Source: Meridianimaribacter flavus (GTDB lineage Bacteria; Bacteroidota; Bacteroidia; Flavobacteriales; Flavobacteriaceae). Taken from it: DNA of 64,000 nt. This document shows, piece after piece, positions 1 to 7,872 of the stretch. Positions within the stretch are counted from its first letter, which is position 1. Every line of letters starts with the position of its first letter. The notes beneath the pieces were generated by a model. It had not been told where the DNA came from and ran no database searches. It saw only the letters and a program-made list of their open reading frames with translations. The translations under genes and the position numbers were made by a program. The stretch lies in NCBI RefSeq assembly GCF_004366715.1, contig NZ_SOQZ01000001.1:682001-746000 (forward strand). The letters run 5' to 3'.

Positions 1-193
1 TATTATTAAACTTTTTTATGTTCTTGAAAATTTCTAAAAATGAATCTTGAAGATTGTCTTGTGCTTCTTCTTTATTTCTACAGTACTTTAAACTTAAAAT
101 GTATAGATCATCCTTGTAAAGCTCATAGAGTTTACTTTGAGCTTTAATGTCATTTTTTTTACAGGACTTTATAAGTTTATCTAGTTGATTCAA
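1..193 (-). CDS. ECF-type sigma-70 factor, N-terminal part (cut by window edge)
   Basis: The minus strand is open from about 193 to the window edge and encodes 64 residues that read as the start of sigma-70 region 2: a polar helix (KAQSKLYELYKDDLYILSLK), then YCRNKEEAQDNLQDSFLEIF, the core-RNAP-binding helix typical of extracytoplasmic-function sigma factors. In-frame TAA is met just upstream, so the start is probably the TTG at 191-193 (M-N-Q-L-D-K); no ATG is available. The non-ATG start, or an unseen upstream change, is the uncertain point. The rest of the gene lies outside the window. It lies 45 bases downstream of a lipoprotein gene on the same strand. Confidence 0.72.
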   Translation of the reverse strand, partial: MNQLDKLIKSCKKNDIKAQSKLYELYKDDLYILSLKYCRNKEEAQDNLQDSFLEIFKNIKKFNN

Positions 194-217
194 TTTAGAC
201 TTAAATAGATTTTATTT

Positions 218-238
218 AAATACCTAACGTAGGTATTT
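218..238. repeat. Inverted repeat between lipoprotein gene and sigma factor gene
   Basis: Perfect 9-base arms AAATACCTA / TAGGTATTT separated by ACG, starting directly after the stop codon of the minus-strand lipoprotein gene and 24 bases before the sigma-factor start. It could be a weak terminator or an operator; no clean U-tract follows on the minus strand. Confidence 0.6.
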
Positions 239-954
239 CTATTCATAAAAATAAACTCTTTCTTTGGTAAATCCTCCACAGTCATTGTAAGTGGAGCTCA
301 CAGGTAAGTTTTGGTTATTATAATCATAAACTGTGATTCGGTTACAATCTTCTCTATAAGTCATATTATTATTTGATATCCTTTTAATTTTGTTATAGGA
401 AGAAGGAAATAACAAGCTAAAAGGATTTATCAAATTGTCATAGTCGTAGCTTTCAAATATTTCAGAGGTAGCATCATCTATTAAAGTTTTAATATTACCA
501 TTAGAATCATAAGTTAATGATATTGAGCTGTTGTTTTGAGGGTTGTTAGGATAGTTGAAGAGCATTTGAGACACTAAATTGTTTGTGTAAACAAATTCTA
601 TATAACTATCATCTTCATAGGTTTCCATAGTAATTAATCCATTTTCATACATATAGTTAATTGTATAAGAAACGCCATTTTCATTATTATAAGTTTCACT
701 AATAACTTGATTGTTTGAGTTATACGTGAATTCTTTTATGTAACCTCCTGAAGCTGTTAGCACTGAAACAAAGTTGTTGGAATTATATGATATGTAACAT
801 TACTTTCAGGACCAAAATCGGTTAATTCACCATTTTGTGTAATTAATTCTGTTACCATTATCAACTTTGGTTGGTTATCATTTTCATTGCTTTCGCTATT
901 AGAGCAAGAAAAAATGACAGTGACTAATAGTAATAAAATTAAATTATTTTGCAT
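239..954 (-). pseudogene. Frameshifted lipoprotein with YD-repeat-like C-terminal part
   Basis: Two overlapping minus-strand frames make one protein of about 238 residues. The first (954 to 757) starts with a lipoprotein signal peptide, MQNNLILLLLVTVIFSC, with lipid-acceptor Cys17. The second (to 239) is rich in Y/N/S motifs such as FTYNSNNQ and YDYDN, like RHS/YD-type cell-surface lipoproteins of Bacteroidota. The frames join if one T is restored near 790/791: the junction then reads VTYSYNSNNFVSV, matching the downstream FTYNSNN. The second frame alone would need a GTG start and would lack a signal peptide. It is either a recent one-base deletion or a sequencing error; function unknown. Confidence 0.7.
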
Positions 955-1067
955 GATTAATGTTTTTGTTGTTTACCTATAGTCTTGATATTAATACAAA
1001 GGTTGCGTCAAAAACACAATTTATTTATTAAGCTTTGAGAATGGTAAGTCTCTAAAAAAAGTATAAT

Positions 1068-2042
1068 TTATTCAAAACCTAATAATTCTGTAGCCACAAT
1101 AAGTTGTTTTAATGCGTCAATTTTAGCAAACAGCTTATTAAAAAATGTGTTTCTCTCTTTTTCTCCAGCAGTGTTTAATAATTTAGAATTCTGTAATTGC
1201 TTGTTTAGAAAAATTTCAGCTTCAGTACAAGTATGCTTATCACTAGTTTTATAATAAGAAAGTAAGGTAAATGGTACGTAGAGCATTTGGGTATTAGGTG
1301 TGTTGACTAAAACATGGTTATTCATTAAATGCAGCTCGTTGTAGTATAATTTAAACTGGTTTGGGTTTGCAATTAATTTATCTAGTATACGCTGTATCAC
1401 ATCTTTTAATAAATCGCATAATAATATAGCAGTTTTAGTATTGACTTGTCCTGCTTGATGATAAAAATGAATTTGTTTTAAAGTACTATTTATTGAGGTG
1501 ATATCCCAAATTTCATGAGTGTTTAAGTTGTTGTAAAGGTTGCCTAGTTTTTTACCAGCTTCGATTAAGTTGGGTTTAGGCGCAAAGTTGTTAAAGCTTT
1601 TAGTGGCAAATTTTGGGTTTAATAATTTTAACCACACATAGTATTTAAAACAGCTTAACGTATCACCATTTAAATTATAAAATAGCGGAATGTCTTTAGC
1701 GGAATATAAAATACTGTTCTCTTTTTGAGTGAGTAACGGTAAAAGCGAATCGTAGGAATCTTTAAAGTAGTTTTCAAGGTCTAGTTCACTTTCAATATGT
1801 TTTGTTTTTTCAATACTTACAAATTCTGAAGAAGTAGTTTCAAACAATCTGTCTAAAGACAAATTATAATATCTAGCTAACGCAACACTTTCATCTAACG
1901 ATAGTTTGCTTTTTAAACTTACTCGCCTGTGAGCAGCATCATAACTAATATCTAATGCAGTAGCAACAGCTTCAATAGTTGAAGTGTTTTTTGGCAATTC
2001 GTTTTTTAAATACTCTAAAAAAGTAGTTTGAAACATACTCAA
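1068..2042 (-). CDS. Helix-turn-helix (XRE-like) regulator with long C-terminal domain
   Basis: 324 residues. Residues about 1-65 form a predicted helix-turn-helix: TIEAVATALDISYDAAHRRV followed by SLDESVALARYYNLSLDRLF, the layout of XRE/Cro-like DNA-binding domains. The remaining 250 residues are mostly helical with no recognised catalytic motif and may be a sensory or dimerisation domain; this shape is common among Bacteroidota orphan regulators. It is divergent from the exported surface-repeat gene at 2154, with 111 bases between starts, so that gene is a possible target. The start ATG at 2042 fits the HTH spacing. Target and ligand cannot be told from sequence. Confidence 0.75.
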   Translation of the reverse strand: MSMFQTTFLEYLKNELPKNTSTIEAVATALDISYDAAHRRVSLKSKLSLDESVALARYYNLSLDRLFETTSSEFVSIEKTKHIESELDLENYFKDSYDSLLPLLTQKENSILYSAKDIPLFYNLNGDTLSCFKYYVWLKLLNPKFATKSFNNFAPKPNLIEAGKKLGNLYNNLNTHEIWDITSINSTLKQIHFYHQAGQVNTKTAILLCDLLKDVIQRILDKLIANPNQFKLYYNELHLMNNHVLVNTPNTQMLYVPFTLLSYYKTSDKHTCTEAEIFLNKQLQNSKLLNTAGEKERNTFFNKLFAKIDALKQLIVATELLGFE

Positions 2043-2067
2043 AGCTAATTATATTTTGTGATTATCG

Positions 2068-2075
2068 CAAAAATA
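2068..2075 (-). promoter_or_regulatory. Bacteroidota -7 box for the HTH regulator
   Basis: Reads TATTTTTG on the minus strand, matching TAnnTTTG, 25 bases upstream of the start at 2042. No clear -33 TTG seen. Confidence 0.4.
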
Positions 2076-2153
2076 AATTTAATACTTCGTGATTTCATTA
2101 ATTGTAAATGTGATTATAGCAATAATTTTGACTTGAATTTTAAAACGATAATT

Positions 2154-2861
2154 ATGAAAAACTACATTTTAATTGCTTTTACTTTTTTGGTTTCATTTCA
2201 AGGTTTTTGTCAAAATGAAATAGAAGAAAAACGAAACTTACGTTTTCCTGTTTGGATAACACATAGTAAGAATACAGATATTGTAGGATTGTCTTTAGGA
2301 GCGTTTCCTACTGATTATGGAAATGATAACAGATTAACAAGAACTTTTGGAGTGCGTTTGGAGGTTTTTCCATTATCTTTTTTTTATTTTTTAGCGCCAA
2401 AAACACCCATTTCAAATAATGAAGAGACATATCAATCTTTTATGAATGGACATACAACTCAGCAAATTTATGGGTTAAACCTTTCTACAGGTACATTTGA
2501 AGGTATTGATGCTTATGGAGTATCTGTAACTGGTTTTATGCATTATAGTAGAAAAAATAACGGAATCTCTATTGCAGGAATGAGTAATTCTATTGAGAGG
2601 GCAAATGGCATAATTATAGGATTTGGTGGAAATGAAGTTTTTCAAGGTAATGGGATTATGCTAGCTAGTGTATGGGGAAATGGAGCAATGCGATTCAATG
2701 GTGTGCAAATTAGTGTTGAAAATGTAATTTTTGAAAAAGGTAGAGGTGTTCAAATAGGTTTTTTCAATAGAGCAAAAAACTTTAGAGGAATACAACTTGG
2801 TTTATGGAATAAAAATGATAAACGCTCTTTTCCTATTATTAATTGGCAGTTCAAATCATAG
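2154..2861 (+). CDS. LA_2272-type surface repeat protein, exported
   Basis: 235 residues from the ATG at 2154, chosen because it begins a good signal peptide (MKNYILIAFTFLVSFQGFCQ); an in-frame ATG at 2058 would add an unlikely 32-residue leader. After residue ~100 there are short glycine-centred repeats (GISIAGMSN, NGIMLASVWGN, RGVQIGFFNRA, RGIQLGLWNKN), the pattern of the LA_2272/LA_2273 surface-repeat family, which probably forms a beta-rich outer-surface protein. Function unknown. It is divergent from the HTH regulator and convergent with pnp, separated by a strong terminator. Confidence 0.7.
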   Translation: MKNYILIAFTFLVSFQGFCQNEIEEKRNLRFPVWITHSKNTDIVGLSLGAFPTDYGNDNRLTRTFGVRLEVFPLSFFYFLAPKTPISNNEETYQSFMNGHTTQQIYGLNLSTGTFEGIDAYGVSVTGFMHYSRKNNGISIAGMSNSIERANGIIIGFGGNEVFQGNGIMLASVWGNGAMRFNGVQISVENVIFEKGRGVQIGFFNRAKNFRGIQLGLWNKNDKRSFPIINWQFKS

Positions 2862-2870
2862 AAAAATAAA

Positions 2871-2902
2871 AAAAGCCTATCATGATTGATAGGCTTTTGT
2901 TT
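2871..2902. terminator. Bidirectional terminator between surface protein and pnp
   Basis: Perfect 12-base stem AAAAGCCTATCA / TGATAGGCTTTT with loop TGAT, A-rich on the left and T-rich on the right, so it can serve both convergent genes. Confidence 0.85.
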
Positions 2903-2920
2903 TATTAAGAGATTGAAGAA

Positions 2921-5173
2921 TTAATCTTCTTTCTTATCATTTCTAGGTTTTCTGTCATCACGACGGTTGTCACGATTACGATTATCGCGTCCGCGATTAT
3001 CTCTGTTTCCACCTTTGTTATTATCTCTTGGAGCTCTTTCTTTATAACCTTCAGGTTTTGGTAAAATAGCTTTACGAGATACTTTTTCTTTACGAGTTCT
3101 AGGGTCTATACCAAAGTACTTCACATCAAAAATGTCTCCCATGTTAACAACATCGCTAACATTTTCTGTACGTTCCCAAGCCAACTCGCTTACGTGTAAT
3201 AATACTTCGTTTCCAGGAGCTTCAGTGTATTCTACAACAGCACCAAAGTCAAGCATTTTAATTACTTTTACTTCGTAAATGCTACCAACTTCTGGTTTGA
3301 AAAGCATTGCATCGATACGAGCTAAAACAGCATCAATACCTTCTGAACCTACACCTAAAATTTCAACAATACCTTCTTCTGTAACTGGGTCTTCGTTAAT
3401 AACGATAGTAGTTTCAGTTTCCTTTTGAAGTTCTTGAATGTTTTTTCCACCTGGTCCAATAAGCGCTCCAATAAATTCATTTGGAATACGTCTTGTTACC
3501 ATTTTTGGTGCATGACCTTTAACATCTGCATTTGGAGTAGCGATAGTGTCAGTAAGTTTTTCTAAGATGTGTAAACGACCATCACGAGCTTGCTTTAATG
3601 CTTTAACTAAAATCTCGTATGATAATCCTTTTACTTTAATATCCATTTGGCAAGCAGTGATACCATCAGCAGTTCCTGTAACTTTAAAGTCCATATCACC
3701 TAAGTGATCTTCATCTCCTAAAATATCAGATAAAACTGCGTAGTTTCCTGTTTCAGCATCAGAAATTAATCCCATTGCAATACCAGAAACTGGTTTTTTC
3801 ATTTGAACTCCAGCATCCATAAGTGCCATTGTACCTGCACAAACAGTTGCCATAGAAGACGAACCGTTAGATTCTAATACTTCAGAAACTACACGCACTG
3901 TGTATGGGCAATCTTCTGGTACCATTTTCTTAAGTGCACGTTGTGCTAAGTTACCATGTCCTACTTCACGTCGCGATGTACCTCTAATTGGTCTTGCTTC
4001 TCCTGTTGAAAAAGGAGGGAAGTTATAGTGTAGGTAAAAACGCTCTTCGCCTTCAAAAGATGGCATGTCTATCATGTTTGCTTCTCTAGATGTTCCTAGA
4101 GTAACGGTTGCTAATGCTTGAGTTTCTCCACGAGTAAATATTGAAGAACCATGTGTTGATGGTAAGTAATCTACTTCACACCAAATTGGTCTGATGTCAG
4201 TAGTTTTACGACCATCTAAACGTAAACCTTCGTTTAAAGTTAAGTCTCTTACAGCTGCTTTTTCAGCTTTGCTGTAATATTTAGAAACTAAGTCACCAAA
4301 GTCTTCAAGTTCTTCTTCAGTAAACGTAGCTACAATTTCTTCTTTAATTTCAGCAAACGCAGCACCTCTTTCATGTTTTGAAGATCCTCCTTTTGCTACA
4401 GCATATACTTTGTCGTATGCCATATCATGGATTTTCTTAGCTAAATCTTCATCTTCTCTTTCAGGCTCATATTCGCGAGTTTCTTTTTTGCCAAAAGCTT
4501 CAGCTAATCTAATTTGAGCATCACATTGAACTTTAATAGCTTCGTGTGCAGCTTTTATAGCTTCAGTCATTTCTTCTTCAGAAATTTCTTCCATCTCACC
4601 TTCAACCATCATTACAGAATCTGCAGAGGCTCCAATTACCATATCGATATCAGACTCGGCTAATTGTGATAAAGAAGGGTTGATAATGAATTCACCATTG
4701 ATACGTCCTACACGAACTTCAGAAATTGGTGCTTCAAAAGGAATGTCAGATAATTGAATAGCAGCAGAAGCAGCTAAACCTGCCATTGCATCTGGCATTA
4801 CCTCTGGGTCGTGAGACATTAACTGTATCATTACCTGAGTTTCGCTGTGGTAATCTTTTGGGAACAATGGACGTAACACACGGTCAACTAAACGCATTGT
4901 TAATACTTCGCCATCACTTGGTCTTGCTTCTCTTTTAAAGAATCCACCAGGATAACGACCAGCAGCTGCAAATTTTTCGCGATAATCTACCGTAAGTGGT
5001 AAAAAATCAACATCGGCAGACTTGTAGTTGGAAACAACTGTACATAATAACATACATTTTCCAGATTGCACCACAACACTACCATGAGCTTGTTTTGCTA
5101 ATTTTCCGGTTTCGATAGAAATTTCTCTACCATCACCTAGGTCTATGACCTCTTTGTAAGTTTTTGGAATCAT
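2921..5173 (-). CDS. pnp: Polyribonucleotide nucleotidyltransferase (PNPase)
   Basis: 750 residues. PNPase degrades RNA 3'-5' by phosphorolysis and is a degradosome partner. Order of domains: RNase PH core 1 (about 10-145), helical linker, RNase PH core 2 (about 320-545), KH domain with [16 protein letters not shown]1 domain starting at [20 protein letters not shown], then a ~40-residue tail rich in R, N, D and G. The start is ATG 5173 (MIPKTYKEV); an upstream in-frame start would add 19 non-conserved residues. It follows rpsO on the same strand, the widespread rpsO-pnp order, but a terminator lies between them, so read-through or a separate promoter is needed. Confidence 0.97.
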   Translation of the reverse strand: MIPKTYKEVIDLGDGREISIETGKLAKQAHGSVVVQSGKCMLLCTVVSNYKSADVDFLPLTVDYREKFAAAGRYPGGFFKREARPSDGEVLTMRLVDRVLRPLFPKDYHSETQVMIQLMSHDPEVMPDAMAGLAASAAIQLSDIPFEAPISEVRVGRINGEFIINPSLSQLAESDIDMVIGASADSVMMVEGEMEEISEEEMTEAIKAAHEAIKVQCDAQIRLAEAFGKKETREYEPEREDEDLAKKIHDMAYDKVYAVAKGGSSKHERGAAFAEIKEEIVATFTEEELEDFGDLVSKYYSKAEKAAVRDLTLNEGLRLDGRKTTDIRPIWCEVDYLPSTHGSSIFTRGETQALATVTLGTSREANMIDMPSFEGEERFYLHYNFPPFSTGEARPIRGTSRREVGHGNLAQRALKKMVPEDCPYTVRVVSEVLESNGSSSMATVCAGTMALMDAGVQMKKPVSGIAMGLISDAETGNYAVLSDILGDEDHLGDMDFKVTGTADGITACQMDIKVKGLSYEILVKALKQARDGRLHILEKLTDTIATPNADVKGHAPKMVTRRIPNEFIGALIGPGGKNIQELQKETETTIVINEDPVTEEGIVEILGVGSEGIDAVLARIDAMLFKPEVGSIYEVKVIKMLDFGAVVEYTEAPGNEVLLHVSELAWERTENVSDVVNMGDIFDVKYFGIDPRTRKEKVSRKAILPKPEGYKERAPRDNNKGGNRDNRGRDNRNRDNRRDDRKPRNDKKED

Positions 5174-5350
5174 AAAATTTTTAATTCTAATACTAATAAT
5201 ACTTGCGCATATTAGTACAATGTTAAACAATGGTCGTTGTGTTGTTGTAGTTGTTGTGTGACCAATGAAAAACCTTTTGCCCCAAACTTTATTTTTGGGA
5301 TTTAGCTTCTTATTTTACGAATGTTATACTCTTTCGTAAGAGTTGTTTAT

Positions 5351-5378
5351 AAAACAAAAAAGAGGCGCGAAGCCTCTT
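5351..5378 (-). terminator. Rho-independent terminator after rpsO
   Basis: Minus strand stem AAGAGGC / GCCTCTT with a 5-base loop, followed by TTTTTTGTTTT. It lies 9 bases after the rpsO stop and before pnp. Confidence 0.85.
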
Positions 5379-5386
5379 AATTGTGA

Positions 5387-5656
5387 TTATTTTCTTAATC
5401 CTAATTCCTTTACAATAGCACGATATCTCATGATATCCTTTTTAGTTAAGTAGTCTAGTAAAGCACGACGCTTTCCTACTAATTTTACTAACGATCGCTC
5501 AGTATTAAAATCTTTACGATTTTGTTTTAAGTGCTCTGTTAAGTGATTAATTCTGTACGTAAATAACGCAATTTGTCCTTCAGCAGAACCAGTATCGTTC
5601 TTTCCTTTACCGTGTTTTGCGAAGATTTCTTCTTTTGCTTCTTTTGATAAATACAT
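5387..5656 (-). CDS. rpsO: 30S ribosomal protein S15
   Basis: 89 residues, the usual S15 length. S15 binds 16S rRNA helices h20-h22 and starts assembly of the 30S platform. Characteristic stretches are seen: NDTGSAEGQIALFTYRINHL, LVGKRRALLDYL and a basic C-terminus ending LGLRK. The start at 5656 gives the normal N-terminus MYLSKEAKEE; the longer in-frame start at 5713 would overlap the promoter box. It is the first gene before pnp and has its own promoter and terminator. Confidence 0.97.
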   Translation of the reverse strand: MYLSKEAKEEIFAKHGKGKNDTGSAEGQIALFTYRINHLTEHLKQNRKDFNTERSLVKLVGKRRALLDYLTKKDIMRYRAIVKELGLRK

Positions 5657-5710
5657 GCTAATATTATTATAAATGATTGTTATGTATATGAAAGATTTTC
5701 TTTCAAGCGG

Positions 5711-5739
5711 CAAATATAGTGTTTTTTTGTGATTTGCAA
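5711..5739 (-). promoter_or_regulatory. rpsO promoter
   Basis: Minus strand: -33 TTG at 5739-5737, 18-base spacer, -7 TATATTTG at 5718-5711. This is one of the best matches in the window to the Flavobacterium consensus TTG-N17-23-TAnnTTTG, about 55 bases upstream of the ATG. Confidence 0.7.
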
Positions 5740-5750
5740 GAGAATTAATT

Positions 5751-5780
5751 AAAAAAGCGAGCCATATGACTCGCTTTTTT
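5751..5780 (-). terminator. Terminator after accD
   Basis: Perfect 11-base stem AAAAAAGCGAG / CTCGCTTTTTT with an 8-base loop, abutting the accD stop codon at 5781; T-rich on both strands. Confidence 0.85.
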
Positions 5781-6638
5781 TTATGCTCTTAGAGGTTGAT
5801 TTGTAATCAAATCTATGTAGAGATTTATTTTATTCTTTAAATCTTTTCTATGCGATATAAAATCTAAGAAACCATGTTCTAATAAAAACTCTGAGGTTTG
5901 AAAGCCTTCAGGAAGTTCTTGTCCTGTGGTATCTCTTACTACTCTAGGTCCTGCAAAACCAATTAAAGCTCCTGGTTCGCTAATATTAATATCTCCCAAC
6001 ATTGCAAAAGACGCTGTTGTTCCTCCTGTGGTTGGATCGGTACATAATGAGATGTAAGGAATTCCAGCATCGGCTAATTGTGCTAATTTTACTGATGTTT
6101 TAGCTAATTGCATTAAAGATAATGCAGCTTCCATCATACGAGCACCACCAGATTTTGAAATAATCATGAATGGTATGTTGTTTTTTAAAGCATAATCAGC
6201 AGCACGTGCTATTTTTTCACCCACAACACTTCCCATTGAACCACCAATAAAACTAAAATCCATACAGGCGATAACCAAATCTTTTCCTTTAGATTTTCCT
6301 ACAGCTGTACGTACTGCATCTTTTAGTTTTGTTTTTTCCTGAGCTGCTTTTAATCGGTCAGGGTATTTTTTGGTATCCTCAAATTTTAAAGGGTCTTTAG
6401 ACTCTAATTTAGTATCTAATTCTTTGAATTTGTTATCGTCAAAAAGAATTTCAAAATATTCTTTACTACCAATTCTTACATGGTAATCATCTTCAGGACT
6501 TACGTAGAAATTCCTTTCTAATTCTTCGGTATCAACAATTTTTCCAGTAGGAGACTTGTACCACAACCCTCTGGGAGTGTCTTTTTTCTCTTCGGTAGTT
6601 GTTGTTATACCTTTTGTTTTTCTCTTAAACCAAGACAT
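5781..6638 (-). CDS. accD: Acetyl-CoA carboxylase carboxyltransferase subunit beta
   Basis: 285 residues. AccD with AccA transfers carboxyl from biotin to acetyl-CoA to make malonyl-CoA for fatty acid synthesis. The crotonase-fold core is clear ([50 protein letters not shown]). Odd: the N-terminal zinc ribbon that normally carries four Cys keeps its surrounding sequence ([20 protein letters not shown]...[15 protein letters not shown], about 22-57) but every Cys is replaced, so it should not bind zinc. I believe this is shared by flavobacterial AccD proteins. It lies 39 bases after fbaA and probably has its own promoter as well. Confidence 0.95.
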   Translation of the reverse strand: MSWFKRKTKGITTTTEEKKDTPRGLWYKSPTGKIVDTEELERNFYVSPEDDYHVRIGSKEYFEILFDDNKFKELDTKLESKDPLKFEDTKKYPDRLKAAQEKTKLKDAVRTAVGKSKGKDLVIACMDFSFIGGSMGSVVGEKIARAADYALKNNIPFMIISKSGGARMMEAALSLMQLAKTSVKLAQLADAGIPYISLCTDPTTGGTTASFAMLGDINISEPGALIGFAGPRVVRDTTGQELPEGFQTSEFLLEHGFLDFISHRKDLKNKINLYIDLITNQPLRA

Positions 6639-6672
6639 TAAAATTAATTTTAATTAGAAGTTAGTTAGAGTG

Positions 6673-6680
6673 CAAAGTTA
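6673..6680 (-). promoter_or_regulatory. Possible accD promoter box
   Basis: TAACTTTG on the minus strand (TAnnTTTG), overlapping the fbaA stop codon and 34 bases upstream of the accD ATG. It suggests accD can be transcribed apart from fbaA. Confidence 0.4.
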
Positions 6681-7745
6681 TAAAGTATTTACATTATTTA
6701 GGTCTTCAAACGCTTTTTTTAGACGTTCAACAAAAGTGTTTTCTCCTTTTCTTAACCAAACCCTTGGGTCATAGTACTTTTTATTAGGTACATCATCACC
6801 TTCAGGATTTCCAATTTGAGATTTTAAATACTCAGCTTTTTCATCCATGTAATCTCTCACTCCACTCATAAATGCATACTGCATATCAGTATCAATGTTC
6901 ATTTTAATTACTCCATAACCAATAGCTTCTCTAATTTCTTCTACTGTAGAACCTGAACCACCATGGAATACAAAATCAATGTGATTGTGTTCAACACCAT
7001 ATTTTTCAGAAATATATTCTTGAGAGTTTTTTAAGATTTTTGGAGTTAATTTTACGTTTCCAGGTTTGTAAACACCATGAACGTTACCAAAAGCTGCAGC
7101 TACTGTAAATTGGCTACTTACTTTGCTTAACTCTTCATAAGCATAAGCAACTTCTTCTGGTTGTGTGTATAATTTTGAATCGTCAACATCAGTATTGTCA
7201 ACACCATCTTCTTCACCACCTGTAATACCAAGCTCAATTTCTAATGTCATTCCCATTTTGCTCATTCTAGCAAGGTATTGCTTACATATTTCTATGTTTT
7301 CTTCTAGAGGTTCTTCACTTAAATCAATCATGTGAGAACTGTAAAGCGGTTTTCCTGTTTCAGCAAAATGTTTTTCACTAGCATCTAGAAGACCATCAAT
7401 CCAAGGCAATAGTTTTTTTGCACAGTGGTCAGTATGTAAAATTACAGGAACACCATAGGCTTCTGCCATTTGATGAACGTGTTTAGCTCCTGCTATAGAT
7501 CCAGCAATTGCAGCTTTTTGGTCTTCGTTGCTTAACCCTTTTCCTGCGTTAAATTGTGCGCCTCCATTTGAAAACTGAATGATTACTGGTGCGTTTAATG
7601 CAGCAGCAGTTTCCAATACTCCATTTATAGTATTAGAGCCAATAACGTTTACTGCTGGTAGTGCAAAACCTTTTTCTTTGGCTAGTTTAAAAATTTCTTG
7701 AACTTCTTTTCCTGTTGCTACTCCAGGTTTGATATTGTGACTCAT
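6678..7745 (-). CDS. fbaA: Class II fructose-bisphosphate aldolase
   Basis: 355 residues, the size of class IIA zinc aldolases. It cleaves fructose-1,6-bisphosphate into dihydroxyacetone phosphate and glyceraldehyde-3-phosphate, or runs in reverse. Visible: the catalytic and zinc motif HTDHC (His104, Asp106, His107), the acidic segment GITGGEEDGVDN, the zinc/phosphate motif FVFHGGSGS and the phosphate-binding KMNIDTDMQ. It is followed closely by accD on the same strand. Nothing is missing or truncated. Confidence 0.96.
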   Translation of the reverse strand: MSHNIKPGVATGKEVQEIFKLAKEKGFALPAVNVIGSNTINGVLETAAALNAPVIIQFSNGGAQFNAGKGLSNEDQKAAIAGSIAGAKHVHQMAEAYGVPVILHTDHCAKKLLPWIDGLLDASEKHFAETGKPLYSSHMIDLSEEPLEENIEICKQYLARMSKMGMTLEIELGITGGEEDGVDNTDVDDSKLYTQPEEVAYAYEELSKVSSQFTVAAAFGNVHGVYKPGNVKLTPKILKNSQEYISEKYGVEHNHIDFVFHGGSGSTVEEIREAIGYGVIKMNIDTDMQYAFMSGVRDYMDEKAEYLKSQIGNPEGDDVPNKKYYDPRVWLRKGENTFVERLKKAFEDLNNVNTL

Positions 7746-7775
7746 TTTTTAGTTTTTAAATTGAAATTGTTATTT

Positions 7776-7783
7776 CAAAAGTA
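7776..7783 (-). promoter_or_regulatory. fbaA promoter box
   Basis: TACTTTTG on the minus strand, 30 bases upstream of the fbaA start, matching TAnnTTTG. Confidence 0.45.
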
Positions 7784-7872
7784 ATCAATTTTTGAATAAA
7801 CAGAGGCTAATTTATAATTAGTTATTCAAAGAAATCAACTAAAACGTTGTAGATTTTAAGGCTTGTGTTTTT

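Noticed and set aside
2058-2153. Longer N-terminus for the surface-repeat protein
   Set aside because: The upstream residues hide the signal peptide and overlap the divergent promoter region; ATG 2154 is a better start.
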